Shown: in pieces, positions 12,776 to 24,025 of the stretch
How the letters are laid out: every line of letters begins with the position of its first letter
How positions within the stretch are numbered: position 1 is the stretch's first letter
Assembly (NCBI GenBank): GCA_023078555.1
Contig: CM041198.1
Location: forward strand, 10,215,836 to 10,279,835
Length of the DNA: 64,000 bases
Direction of reading: 5' to 3'
Source of the DNA: Ulva prolifera
Taxonomy: Eukaryota > Chlorophyta > Ulvophyceae > Ulvales > Ulvaceae
The notes under the pieces: generated by a model
The model's database searches: none
What the model was told of the DNA's origin: nothing
The model's input: only the letters and a program-made list of their open reading frames with translations
Program-made: the position numbers and the translations under genes

Positions 12776-13499
12776 AAAAAAACCCTGTGGAACCGGCGCC
12801 GATGACTGCTCAGGCCGCCAATGCCGATGCTGGACACAGCGCCCATGTGGGGCAATCCGCGCCGGACGCTGCGCAGGCTGCGGCGCTGGCGGTGGTGCAT
12901 GGTGGCTAGGATGCGGCGGGGCCTGGGGAGCAGGCCGCTGCCGCGCAGGCGGAGGGGCTGGAGCGGGTGCTCAGGGCGTTGGCCAAAGAGAAGCTGGGGG
13001 ACATCATGTTTATGCCGCCAGGTGACCCCTTGTACATAGGGGATGTGTCGATTGTGAACCCCTGTGCTGACACATATTGCAGCCGGGCGGCCCGGGAGGA
13101 CGGGGGTGCTGCGGTGAGGCGGGGCGTGCAGAAACTCAGTGCTTATCGTTTGTACGACCCTGATGCATATAGTTTTTTGCAGTTGTCACATGAGACGCAT
13201 GGTCGCTTGGGACAGCCTGCTATGGATCACTTGAATGGGCTGGCGGAGGTTGCGTCTCGGTGTGGTGTAGTGAAGCGTGGTTTGTTTGTGACGAATGCTC
13301 TGCGCCGGTTGAGTGTGGCGTTGTGCAAAGGAAATGCTATTGTGCTCCGTGCGGGGCTTCAATCTTTGGCTGGAATCACCGGCAGGGCTGTGGTACGCGC
13401 TCGTGCCCGGCCTAGTGCCATGAATGAATGAGTGGGTGTTAGCGAGTGGATTCCTCAACACGGCACGATGCCCGGCCTCTGCCCTTTCTAACTACATAC
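12776..13499 (+). mobile_element. 5'-truncated LINE carrying a C-terminal endonuclease-like domain
   Basis: A 720-bp fragment encoding the end of a LINE polyprotein. The frame is open apart from one TAG (12907-12909) and contains DVSIVNPCADTY, then A...DGGAA, a Lys/Tyr pair and the ETHGRLG block, ending in PSAMNE and a stop at 13429-13431. This D..P / GGAA / K..Y / E..GRLG arrangement is the conserved C-terminal, restriction-endonuclease-like segment seen in some algal and protist LINE-type elements. Reverse transcriptase itself is missing. The 3' end matches copies A and B and ends at an ACATAC tail. The family (for example Dualen/RandI) is a guess. Confidence 0.55.
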
Positions 13500-13504
13500 G
13501 CGGT

Positions 13505-14468
13505 TGGTTACAGCAGGGAAAGCTTCGGGTTCGCACAGGGTAGCAATGAACATACTCGAGGTGCACATCAATGTGCTCAAGATCATGATCAGAAGACATG
13601 CGCAGCTTTTGGGCGATCGCAGTGGCAGCAGCACCAGCAGGCGCTTGCACTCCCATCCGGACAGCCGTGCAGTCATGTCGCACAACTCACCGTCCAGACT
13701 TGTACATGAGTCAGGGCACACTGCGAACCACATGCTGTCACAGAAGGATCTGTCACGATTTGCGTAGGCCGCTGTCCTTTGTGGCTGCAGCTGCTGCAAA
13801 CAACGTACGGCGCGTCATAAGAACCCCTGTCCTTTGTGGCTGCAGTGACCACGCGGTGGCCAGCACTCCACTTCAATCCCAGAGCGTACATCGCACAGAA
13901 CAGAAAGAACAAGTGCATCAGCAGCAAGCGCGCAACACTAAGTGTGACTGCTTGTGTGGAAGCTGATCGTACGTGCCGTATTAGCTGGACCAGTTTCTCA
14001 CTCGCACGTGGTGGCTTGATATCCGTATTCATCCTCTTGTACATCAGAAGGCAACATATCTTTTCGGATCTGCATCGTGGTGTCATCTGCCCTGTTCGTG
14101 GCTTGGGCGACTTTCAGAGTGCCCGCAACTTGGTCTTCTTCTCGAGGGGGGCATGCTTGCGCGTTCAAGCGCACGTCCGCAGCAAAAAACTTTTAATAAA
14201 CCATTGCAGCGTATACTTGCATATGGAAGGTGCGCGTGCATGCTGGTTGCACGCTTCAGCACTGTGACGTGTGTCGAGAGCGCATCTCACACCTTCTTGA
14301 TCAGTGACATGCTCACAATCTTATACAGCAAAAGTAATTAATTGCTGGTCTGGTATCGTTTTGGCACCAGCAGCGTGCCCGATTGATCTGGTTGTCTTGA
14401 GTTTTCGCTCTATGATGGCTCCGCCTTGTACCATTGTAACACGAATTGGTCCATAGTTGATCAACTGG
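13505..14468. other. Intergenic region upstream of the ATP/ADP translocase
   Basis: No gene is supported. A 20-bp phrase around CCTTTGTGGCTGCAG occurs twice (about 13774 and 13830), a short local duplication. The promoter and 5' untranslated region of the translocase should lie at the right edge. Confidence 0.35.
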
Positions 14469-16845
14469 ATGTTTTGTTGGTTTCTGCAATCTATCGTGAA
14501 TGAGTTCTGGGCTCGTACGCTGCTTTGCTTACGGCTTCCATTTTGTAGGCACAGGCAGTTTCGGCCGTGTAAGACTTCCGTAGACAGACGCCACGTCTCT
14601 GATATAACAGGTCATGCAGCTTGTCACAACGCGGCATCTGGTGCGGAACAGCCAGCAGCGTTCACGCCCGCAGAACGCATCAAAGAAGCTGTTGGCGAAT
14701 GTGTAGCTGTCGTGCGGAGCGGCAGTCAGAAATTCGTACCAATGATTATGCTATTCTTTTCAATGGCTTTCATCAATACGCTGCTAGATAACTTGAAAGA
14801 TACTTTGATATTCACGCAGGCGACAGGTGGAGGGGCTCATGTTGTCCCGTGGCTGCAAGGTGGGACCCCTTAGATCATCAGCCCCTCTGTGATTGCTGTA
14901 TGTGACTACGCCACAACATCAACATCATCATGTGTCTATAGATGCGTTGCTGCGTGCTGCCCAGACTTCATCTGCTACTCTCTGGTGCCATGTGGTGATT
15001 GCATACAATCGATCGTCTCTGTTAAAAAGCCGTGTTGATCGCGTGAACATGCCCTTCCCATATGTTTATATGTCAGTATTTGGCACTTGGCCTCCTGAGA
15101 CGTATCGAACGCAGCCTTCCCTGTCACACTTGGTCCATGGTACTGCTGCCGATCTGTTGTCATCGTGTTCCACTCTCGCAGCACCTGCACAAATGCACAG
15201 CAGGTCTAGGTGTGGGTCACATTGATGCAATCTGCAGCCGATCACACCTGTTGAACTGATGATGTCCGCTGTTGTCGCAAGCAGACCTGACTGCAACTAT
15301 GCCAACTCGGATAGCAGGTCTGGGGAGTCCATGCCTAGCACACTGAGTACTGATCTGGCTGTCCTTGCAGCATCGGAGTTGCTTGATGCAGCTATAAAGC
15401 TGCAGCACAATTCGCTGTCGTCTTACTCGCATGTCCCTTCATGTGCAGTGTATGGAGTCCTCCCAAGCTCATTGATATTTTTGACCTTATTCAACCAGAT
15501 GGCGGTGATGTTTTCCCGGCGGCAGATGTTCAACATCATTGTCTCGTGCTTCATGGGATTCATTGCCATATTCTCTATAGCCCTGTTTCCCAACACAGCA
15601 ACACTTCATCCCACGGCATTCTGTGAATCTCTACAGCAACACCTTCCAAATGGGTTTTCAGGAATCGTAGCTGTGATCAACAATTGGTCATTCGGCTTAT
15701 TCTATTGTTTTGCCGAGCTGTGGGGAGATGTGTGTCTCAGCCTCCTTTTCTGGAGCTTGGCCAACGAGATTACCTCATTGAAAGATGCAGCAGTCATTTA
15801 TCCCCTGTTTGGGATCGGGGCAAATGTTGCGCAGGTCTGCGCAGGGCAGGTGCTCAAGGCAGTAGGGACGGGGGGCACCACAGTAGGATATGTATCGCAA
15901 ATGCAGTCCCTTTGCACGCTGGTGCTTGTTCTGGGGGGATCTGTTATGGTTTTGCACGAGGTTATATGCAGACGCATTTCGTCTGCAACCACAGTACGGG
16001 GTTCTAACGACGTGGCTGCTGTTGATGAGGCTCCAAACGCTGATGGTACATTGACAAAAGATATTACAGCGATTACACTGAATATCAAAGAAGGTGACAC
16101 AGCAGCTGCTGTACGCTCTTTGCATGTGCAAGTGCAGCCGCAGGCAGATGCGTTTTCTCGAGCACAACCTCCGAGCAACATTGTGCACCAAGATGAAAAT
16201 CCAGCAATGAAGACATCACACAAAAAAGGAGAAGAAATACACACAAAGAAGAAAAATAAGAAGAAAGCGATGTCTTTCCAGGATGCGTTGAGGTACAGCC
16301 TACGGCAATTTGAACCCTGGAAGTTTCTGTGTGGACGTTCCATAATTGTCCGTGTGAAAGTGTGCTAGAACGAAGATGCCTCTGATGGCCTTTTACAGGT
16401 GCTCGCTGTGCAGGTACTGCTGGACTAATTCCAGCATCCGGTGCTTAGCGATAATGGGAATCGCTCAAGGATTAGCGTCGAATACGCTGGAATATGCGTG
16501 GAAACTGCATTTATCTCAATTCTGTCCAACGTCCCAGGAGTTTACGTCATTTCTTGGAGATGTCGCATCCTATACAGGAGTTGTTACTGTCATGATGATG
16601 CTGGTCGCACCGACTTGTTTTAAATTACTCGGCTGGCGTAGGACTGCGCGAGCAACGCCTAACTTCCTGCTGTATGCTGGAGTACCCTTCTTTTTTATGT
16701 GCATCGCCTACCAGGTTATGGTGCAGATGCCACGATTCGGTCATCTGGCCCAACCCATGCTCTGCACTCTGGCGGTGCGCTGATTCCTAACTTGATACTT
16801 GTCATGATTTTACAAAGGCCCTAGACCAGGATGGTTTCAAGGCAG

Positions 16846-16933
<88 letters not shown>

Positions 16934-17515
16934 CCCAGACTTACTTATATGTGAAAAGCCTTCAAGGAGGCAAGTAGTCATATACCTCTACAATTCTTGT
17001 AAGAACGCCAGACATGCCTCGCAAGTACGGCACTGACGTGGCTCCTTTCCTCAGTATTTTCTCAGAAGCTTAACAGCGCTGTTTTTCAGGTTCTCGGCGC
17101 GGCCCTGTATGTTCTGACCAGGTCAGCCAAGTTTTCGCTCTTTAAGCCTGCGGAAGAGCTCATCTACATCGGGTTGGATGAAAAGGCAAGGACCTCTGGC
17201 AAAGCGGCTGTGGATGTCCTGGGTGCTCAGATGGGCAAGAGTACCGGAGCCCTGATGCAGCAGGTGCTCCTTGTCGTCACAGCTGCATCGGCATTGCATA
17301 GCCTCCCCATTATGGGGCTCATTTTCATGTGTGTCAGCCTGAGCTGGGGTTCCAGTGTTGACCAGCTATCACTTCTGGTCAAACCACACACTAGCCTAGA
17401 GTCATGCAGCAGTCAGGATAGTGTTTCTGGTCATGGATGCGATGGCAGCAGTAGTCCTGGAGATGGGCCTGACAGCAGTTTGGCCCAGAGGCATCCGGCA
17501 ATCGCTAGTGCGTGA
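14469..17515 (+). CDS. TLC-family ATP/ADP translocase (NTT type)
   Basis: A polytopic nucleotide transporter of about 673 residues in four exons that splice in frame: 14469-14859, 15449-16292, 16414-16774, 17090-17515. Family hallmarks are in order: LFFSMAFINTLLDNLKDTLI (first membrane segment), YGVLPSSLIFLTLFNQM, NNWSFGLFYCFAELWGDVCL, LLFWSLANEITS, then after a loop LEYAWKLHLSQFCPTSQEF, and the C-terminal SAKFSLFKPAEELIYIGLD. NTT proteins exchange ATP for ADP (or other nucleotides) across the plastid envelope, or across the membranes of intracellular parasites. Odd features are a roughly 100-residue hydrophilic, Lys-rich loop near the middle (about 16000-16270, with KKKNKKKAM), and an N-terminus that is not an obvious transit peptide. 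The start (first ATG in the open frame) is tentative, since an acceptor-like TTTTGTAG occurs near 14550. Confidence 0.85.
16850..16932 (+). repeat. (TG)~41 dinucleotide microsatellite
   Basis: An uninterrupted TG tract of about 83 bp inside intron 3 of the ATP/ADP translocase gene, about 75 bp after the donor. Tracts like this are length-variable and can form Z-DNA. No coding role. Confidence 0.95.
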
Positions 17516-18256
17516 GCCATGGAACGGCATTCACCAGGATGCAAAAATATGACGCCAGAGCATCAGTGTGAAGTCGATTTGCTTTTCTAAGTAGGCAGTG
17601 TTGCAACTAATGTTCAGGACGCGAGTGATATATGATAGAACATTTGGTGTATTTTTGACACAGCCCAGGCGGTTCTGGGTATGCGGGCACCAGAACAGTG
17701 ATTAGTGGTGTTATGGTAATTCGATATGAGTTCCCCATTGTAGTACGACATCATGGATACGCAGTTTTTTCAACTGACCGATGCATACATCGTGTCGCAA
17801 AAGTGATGAATTCACAGTTTTGGCAGCACATGCGACTTGCTCACATGTACTGCAGCAAGCAAGCAATTGTGTTTACAACTGCCGATGCAATCACGTCGGG
17901 AAGGACACTGTCTATGTACAAACATCGGGCAAGTGCAACACATACCATGATCCTCTGCCTGATTCTTCCATAGTCAATACTGCCTGACTGAAGGTTGCAC
18001 CACATGGCTGGGCCATTGCGAAGCAGGCAAAACTACGTGTGGGACATCAGAAGCCTGTGCCCCAGAAACGCCAGGCGTTGAATGAGGTCTAGTGTGAAAT
18101 GCACGCTGGGCAGCATAATGCATGTTTACAGGATGGTTCGGCAAAATTCTGCTGTGGCCGATCATATGAAGTTGGTATGTTGCGTGGATACAGCAGAGGT
18201 CTGATCACTGGTGCCTGGGCACCAGGACCTTCAAGTCCTGCAGGCTGCCCTTTCCA
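17516..18256. other. Intergenic region between convergent translocase and Sec16 genes
   Basis: This holds the 3' untranslated regions of two convergent genes. I see no additional gene or repeat. Confidence 0.4.
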
Positions 18257-21200
18257 TCAGCCCGCCCCAACATTTTGCGATCCAGAATCACCACCTGCAG
18301 GTTCCTCAAGCACATCTAAGGCATTCAAGGCACAGGTATCGCATATGGAAAGCAACCGAGCCTGACAGCAGCAAACAGCAGCCTGGTACCGTGCCTGCAG
18401 CATAGGGACATGGCCCTGATGACCTGCTGCGCACTACAATGTTTAGGTGCGCACGTGGCAGCAGCTTGTCGGCGATTCCACCAAACCAGCCCTTATTGGG
18501 TTGTGTGGCACTTGACATCGCGCTGCTCCCTTGTGCCGGCAGCGACGGTGGCATCCACGGCGGCTGTGTGTGCTGGTGATAAGCGGGCACAGGCCGCTGG
18601 TGGCGCATTGCTGTTCTCTCATGTACGGTCATGATGCCCGCCCCCCCCTGGTCGCGTTGTTCGGCTGGAATGCATCGCTCTTCATGGTTTCTTCCTACAC
18701 CACGTTCTGGGACGATATGTGATGTATGCGTTGTGTTCAGCAGAGCAGGCTGCTGTGGCATTAAAACCGGCCTCAGGCCACTGCGCAGTGGTGTCTGCTG
18801 TGGCACCTGTGTCCCTTGTCTTACACTTGAAGCAGGCAAGGTCGTCGTCATGTCCTGGCCGTCACTGACAACAGACGGTCGGTGGGCATGGCCACCCGAC
18901 CACCGGCTTTGCGCGGGCGGTGCAGCAGTAAGGGACGCAGCACTGGCGCTCTTGGACATCTCTGCGGGGCTGGGCGAGGGGCTTTCTGTGCCAAGCATCC
19001 GCATCATAGAGCGGTCCAGGAAGGAGCTGACACGGCTGACGACAGACTGACCTGAGCGGGTGCCACTTGCACCGACGGCCGCAGAGTGAGCCTTGAGCCT
19101 CTCATGGAAGTCCTGAGCAAACGAGGCAAGAAGGTCGACGCTGATCGGCTGCACTGGCACGTGCCTATCCACCTTTGCCTGATTGGCCAGGGACACAGCA
19201 GCTGCAGCATACGCCAAAGCGTCAGCAATCAGGCCCTCTTCAGCAAGCCGTCCCGCGTACTGCAAACACATGGCCTGCTGTCACATTGCATGTGAACACC
19301 CAAATCACAAGACACCCGAAAGCAGATCAAGCCCGCACAGTCACGATATGATGTTTGTTGCCTCCAACACATCTGCGTCTAACATATGCTGCACTTACCA
19401 TCGCGTTACTCACCATGGATACGCTAAGGAAGGTGTTGCTGCAAGAATGCGCAGAAAAGCTGTGCGCCCCATGCAGCTTGTGAGTAGAAAGAGCTAGTTA
19501 CTCACCATGATGTAAGATGGGATGACACAGTACATGGGTGCCCCATGGCGCTGCATGTGGCACCAGGCCAGGAGCTCTATCCGCTGCAGGGAGTCTATTC
19601 GTCCGCACATCCCCATGGCCGCAGTGTGGTCAATACCGGGGACGACAAAGGTGCAGCTGGGGTCGGCCGCACTCCCCAAAGGCTTGCCCGCGAGAATATA
19701 GCATACATGAGCATACGTTACAAGCTCTGGAACCTTTGCAGCCCAGAGCTTGTCTCCCAACGCTGCTAGAGCAGGCAAATCTCCGGCTGATCGGTTGGCT
19801 GCCAGGATGAGAAGGGACTTGCGCCAGTTTGAGTGAAACATCATGCCCCCAGGCTGGGGCGGCTGTGTGTGCAGATGGCTGCGTTCTGTGGGCACCTCAG
19901 CTGGGATATGCAGCAGCTGAACTTCAGCACCTGCTACAGCCGGGACCAGTGTAGTGAGTGCAATCCCTGAAAGGGAAGGAGAAAACATTGGTGTTGTCAT
20001 CTGACACGCAGGATCAGATGTGACCTGCGCATGAAAGCTATCTGGGTCTACTGCTGGAGTGGTGATCGCTTGTTGCATGCTCGATGCAACACGTTCGTAA
20101 GACTGGGTGGCTAACAGGCTGAAGATGTGAGTGGCAGAGCCTGGTACCAACGCTTGATCCAGAAGCTGCCGCAGGGTAGTGTGCATAGCCTCAGAGCCGG
20201 TGAACTGAGCAATTGCAAGGGCGATTGGCCAGACCTGCACCACACAGCAGTGTCACCACTCGCTGACGCTGCCAGCGTCCTGGTTCACATTGCTACTGAC
20301 GCTATGACAAATTTGCGCTGCAATCGCATATATTGTGGAGATACCGGCGCACCCCTAATGAGGTGCCTGGTATATGGATTGACAACACACCTCTGCGAAT
20401 GCCCATGCGCCTCACCCTGGTGCCGCATGCAGTCATGAACCTCTCACGATCACAGCTTACGGCAAGGCATATAGACAGCAGAGCGTACCTGGGCTTCAGT
20501 TGCAGCTGTCAATGCTGCAGCTCGCTGACCATCCATCAGCAGCGCCTCCACCTTGGCAATTGCGGCAGCGTCAGGCACGAGCGCCGCCCACTTGCGCAGG
20601 CGCTGAGCTTCTGTGTTGCAGGCCTGCATAGCATCACTTCCCTCCAGGGCCCGCTTCACAAGTGCAAGAATGGCTCCCTCTGGGGCCCCGTGCTTGCACA
20701 TGCCATCCTGAACGGCGCCCTTGTGCTTCGCCATGACTAGTAGTAGGCGCCATAGAAGTGCCAGCGCGTCCTGTCCGCGGCTTGCAGCCTCAGTGGCACG
20801 CTTCTCGACTGCAGCCGCCAAGGCTTTGGGTGCAGGCGAATTAAGAGATACTGGACCAGGCCAGTCTTGCAGTTCAGCAACTGCAGCTGAGATGTGCCGG
20901 CTTTTGGTCTGGCGCTTGCCTTGTCCCATCTCAGCAGCAACAGCTATGTCAGCGCCCTTTACTAGAGACTGCTGCAGGGCCCCAAAAGCCATGATGGAGA
21001 TGATATTTGTGCTGTTGGGAGTGTATGTTTCTGAGTAGCCTGGCGCTGCAGGAGGCAGGCGGAAAAGGCAGCAGCGACCACCGAAACCAAACACTGCGAG
21101 CGACCGCGGCGGACGTCCCACATTGCTGCACATCGCGTGCCTTAAACTGCGAGGAGGGTCACTGCACTGCGGCGCCGCCATATGATCCACGCTATGCTGC

Positions 21201-23675
21201 TGGTATTGCTGTGGTCGTGTCCATGCGCTGGCATTCTGAGTTACATACTGGCCATCCTGCACCAAGACATTGCTCATGTCATTTTCTGCTGAGGCGGCCA
21301 CATGGACATATCATGCGCATGTGGTTGGAATTCTGCATATACGCTTCAACAGTGCATCAAAGTGGTTGACCCACGCCTACGTATGAAGAGGCTTGCCCCA
21401 CACATGGCACATTGCAGCATTCAGAAATCATTACTACTCGGGTCACTGCACGAGCACATGCTTCCGCAGAATTATTTCACAGGTATTGGAATGGCCTTAC
21501 CCGCTGTGGCAAGTATGCATGGCCATGCATGCCAGCTGCGTCTGGGGCATGGCCGAGCAAATGTACTGGGGACACCGCCGAGCCTGAACATGTCTGTGGC
21601 GGCACCTGAAGCGTCCTGCCATCACCCGCTCCATACGCTGCACCCATACAACGGGCAGCGTGTGAAGCATGGGTGCCGACATTTTGTTTTGCAGCTTGGT
21701 TGAAGAAGCTGGCCTCATCTCCGCCAGAGAATCCACCTCCACCGGTGTGGTCGCCCGCAGCCGAACTGCCACCAAAGTATGCACGGCCGGCAGCCTCGTG
21801 CTCAGCCACAGAATCTGGTAGGGATGCAGGCCACGCAGAAGACTCAGCTGGCTCTGCAAAGCCCACGCCTGCTTTTGCTGGCCCCATGCAACTGCCACTG
21901 CCATGCAGCACTGGTGCAACTGGGCCTGTAACAAGCGGCTCGGGCACATTAGGTGAGCTGGCATGCAGCCACTTGACTGTTTGTGGTGCATGTGGCGCCT
22001 CCTTGGCTACAAGTACATGCTCGGACGCTGAAAACGAGTCGAAAAAGGACCGTCCACCAGGACCACCGGCATCATCCGCTCGTGTGCACATGTGTGCTGC
22101 TGGTTCATCCACGAAATCAGCTACAGCCCCGCTTCCACTTGGATCCTCGCCTACACCACCCTCCGGCTGAAGGTCCCACTGTTCCTCTCCTTGTGATTCA
22201 AGATGTTTCACTTCCGTGGAGTATATTGCAGACCATGCTCCCATTGCCTCATCGTAGTAGTACTGCCCACACGCACTCACCCAGCAACCCCACTCCTCGC
22301 ACCAGAAAGGCTCCCCTTCGCCCACTTGCCCTTGTGCAATGCCAGCCCAGTCCGCCTCCGCCGGGAAAGCACTCTCGTCTGTCCAAGGGGACAGTTCTGG
22401 TGCTGTGCCATGGGCACCTTCGGCCTGCTCAGCGCCCTGCCTTCGCATGTCGGGACCCGCATGTGGACTGACTGCAGCATCTGCATCATAAGGCACGGTT
22501 GCGTGGCCCTCCGACCACCCCGCTTGATCGAAAAAGCTACCCACTGCTGCGGCAGCAGAATCATCAGCCTGAAGACCCATGTCCCATGCTGCTCGCCATG
22601 TGGCCTTGGCGGCTGAGGAGAAGCCTGGGTCCAGCTGGTCAGCTGCGGGCTGCACAGCGGGCGCATGCTCACTCTGGTCTTGAGCAACGAAGGCTGCCTT
22701 CTGGGCTGCAGCATCATTCGAGCCAGGATCCAGGTTCGCCCATGTCGTCCGCGGCCCGCCTTCATCACCTGCTGCCCGTCGTTGCACAAGCTCTGTAATG
22801 TGGTCAGAGCTGGCTGTACATGTTGCAACACTCCCCCAGGTGCTGTGATGTGCCGTAACGCGATTATCCGGCGGGGCGGGCAGGTTGATGCCGCTGCCGA
22901 AACCTCCTGCGGCCACACCCTGGCCCGGGGGGGCTGCGCCCGGGGGATGTTGCGCGTCAGAAGATGGCGCACTGGCCCGTGTGTTGATACTTATACCTGC
23001 TGAAAAGCTATCCTCATCCCCAAAGAACGAAGATTGTCCCTCATTGGGTTTGCGAAAGTGCGCATCTGATGTGTGCCAGCTTGGCAATACGGTCTTCATG
23101 CCCTCAGCAGATGCCAATACAGGAGCTCCAGCCTCAGCAGCCATGGTGTGGGATGCCTCAAATTCAAGGGCAGCCGGTCCCCTGACCGTTGCTTGAACTG
23201 GAGGAGCAGCTTTACGCTGTGCACTGCAGCTATCAAACGTTACTGCATGTGTCCTTGAACCCCGGCCACGATCCGGTGGCTCATCGTGTGCCTCAGGCCC
23301 CAATGCCTCTGCACCGAACGGCCGCATCTGATGGTGTGTATCTGCAGGACTTTCTTGTATGTGCTGTGGGGGACACAAGCCTGCCACAGCCATACCGCTG
23401 ACCGCTTCGCTCCCATCCAGCGCAAGCATAGCGTGCTGTGCACCAAGCTCAGCAGAGACATTGCTTGACACAATGCCTGCACTTTCGTCGTGCTGTCTAA
23501 AACAAGAGACTTGTGAGGTTGGGAAGGTGGCAGAGCACTGGGTTGATGCACTGTGTGGTGGGCGACTGTCAGTCGAGCGAGGGAATGGTGACAACGTAGC
23601 CCTGTCCATGCCGCCATCTGCCAGTGCGGCATGTAGTGGCATCCCTGCCTCCCTCAAACTGACTGGGAGCTCCTT
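18257..23675 (-). CDS. SEC16: Sec16 COPII coat scaffold protein, 5' end lost at assembly gap
   Basis: Sec16 organises ER exit sites and COPII coat assembly. Exons read (minus strand): from the gap to 21501, about 21281 (or 21257) to 20489, 20234-19506, 19274-18455, 18315-18257; the junctions checked keep frame. The first exon encodes over 700 residues of disordered, acidic, Phe/Asp-rich sequence containing a Trp/Tyr motif (EEWGCWVSACGQYYYDEAMG) like the tyrosine-rich motif of plant Sec16. Exon 2 begins the central conserved domain with GRPPRSLAVFGFGGRCCLF, followed by the helical ACE1-like solenoid (ALLMDGQRAAALTAATEAQ|VWPIALAIAQ, LVTYAHVCYILAGKPLG). The last exons are Ser/Pro-rich and include NKGWFGGIADKLLP, like the C-terminal Sec23-binding region. 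No reliable start codon is visible: the frame is open into the run of N. Confidence 0.88.
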
Positions 23676-23775
23676 NNNNNNNNNNNNNNNNNNNNNNNNN
23701 NNNNNNNNNNNNNNNNNNNNNNNNNNNNNNNNNNNNNNNNNNNNNNNNNNNNNNNNNNNNNNNNNNNNNNNNNNN
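23676..23775. other. Assembly gap (100 N)
   Basis: Exactly 100 undetermined bases, the usual placeholder for a gap of unknown length. It interrupts the 5' part or promoter of Sec16 and borders one arm of an inverted repeat, which may explain why assembly failed here. Confidence 0.98.
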
Positions 23776-23781
23776 ACTGTG

Positions 23782-24025
23782 TTCCTGGCCTACGGAGCGT
23801 GAGGCTTGTCGCGCCTGGCGAATCAGGCTGCAGACCGTCGAGATCATGTATATGTTAGTTCAGTTAGTTATTTCCAGGCCCGTGATGCCTATGGCTGCCC
23901 GTGTGCGCACCTGCAGCTCACCAAGCCAGCATGGCCCTCTGGCCCAGCCAGTAGGCGAAACCAGACGCCTGGCCAGTCTACATGTGTGCGGCTTGGATAA
24001 TATTTCTTTCCACTGCAGGGTGCCA
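23782..24025 (+). repeat. Left arm of a ~230-bp inverted repeat
   Basis: About 240 bp that match the reverse complement of 26405-26634. Both ends share GGCCTACGGAGCGTGA. The core (23924-23983 against 26461-26520) is nearly identical over 60 bp, while the flanks are about 70-80 percent alike. The arm starts 7 bp after the assembly gap, so its true left end is unknown. It could be a foldback or TIR-type element, or two oppositely oriented copies of one dispersed repeat. Confidence 0.75.
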
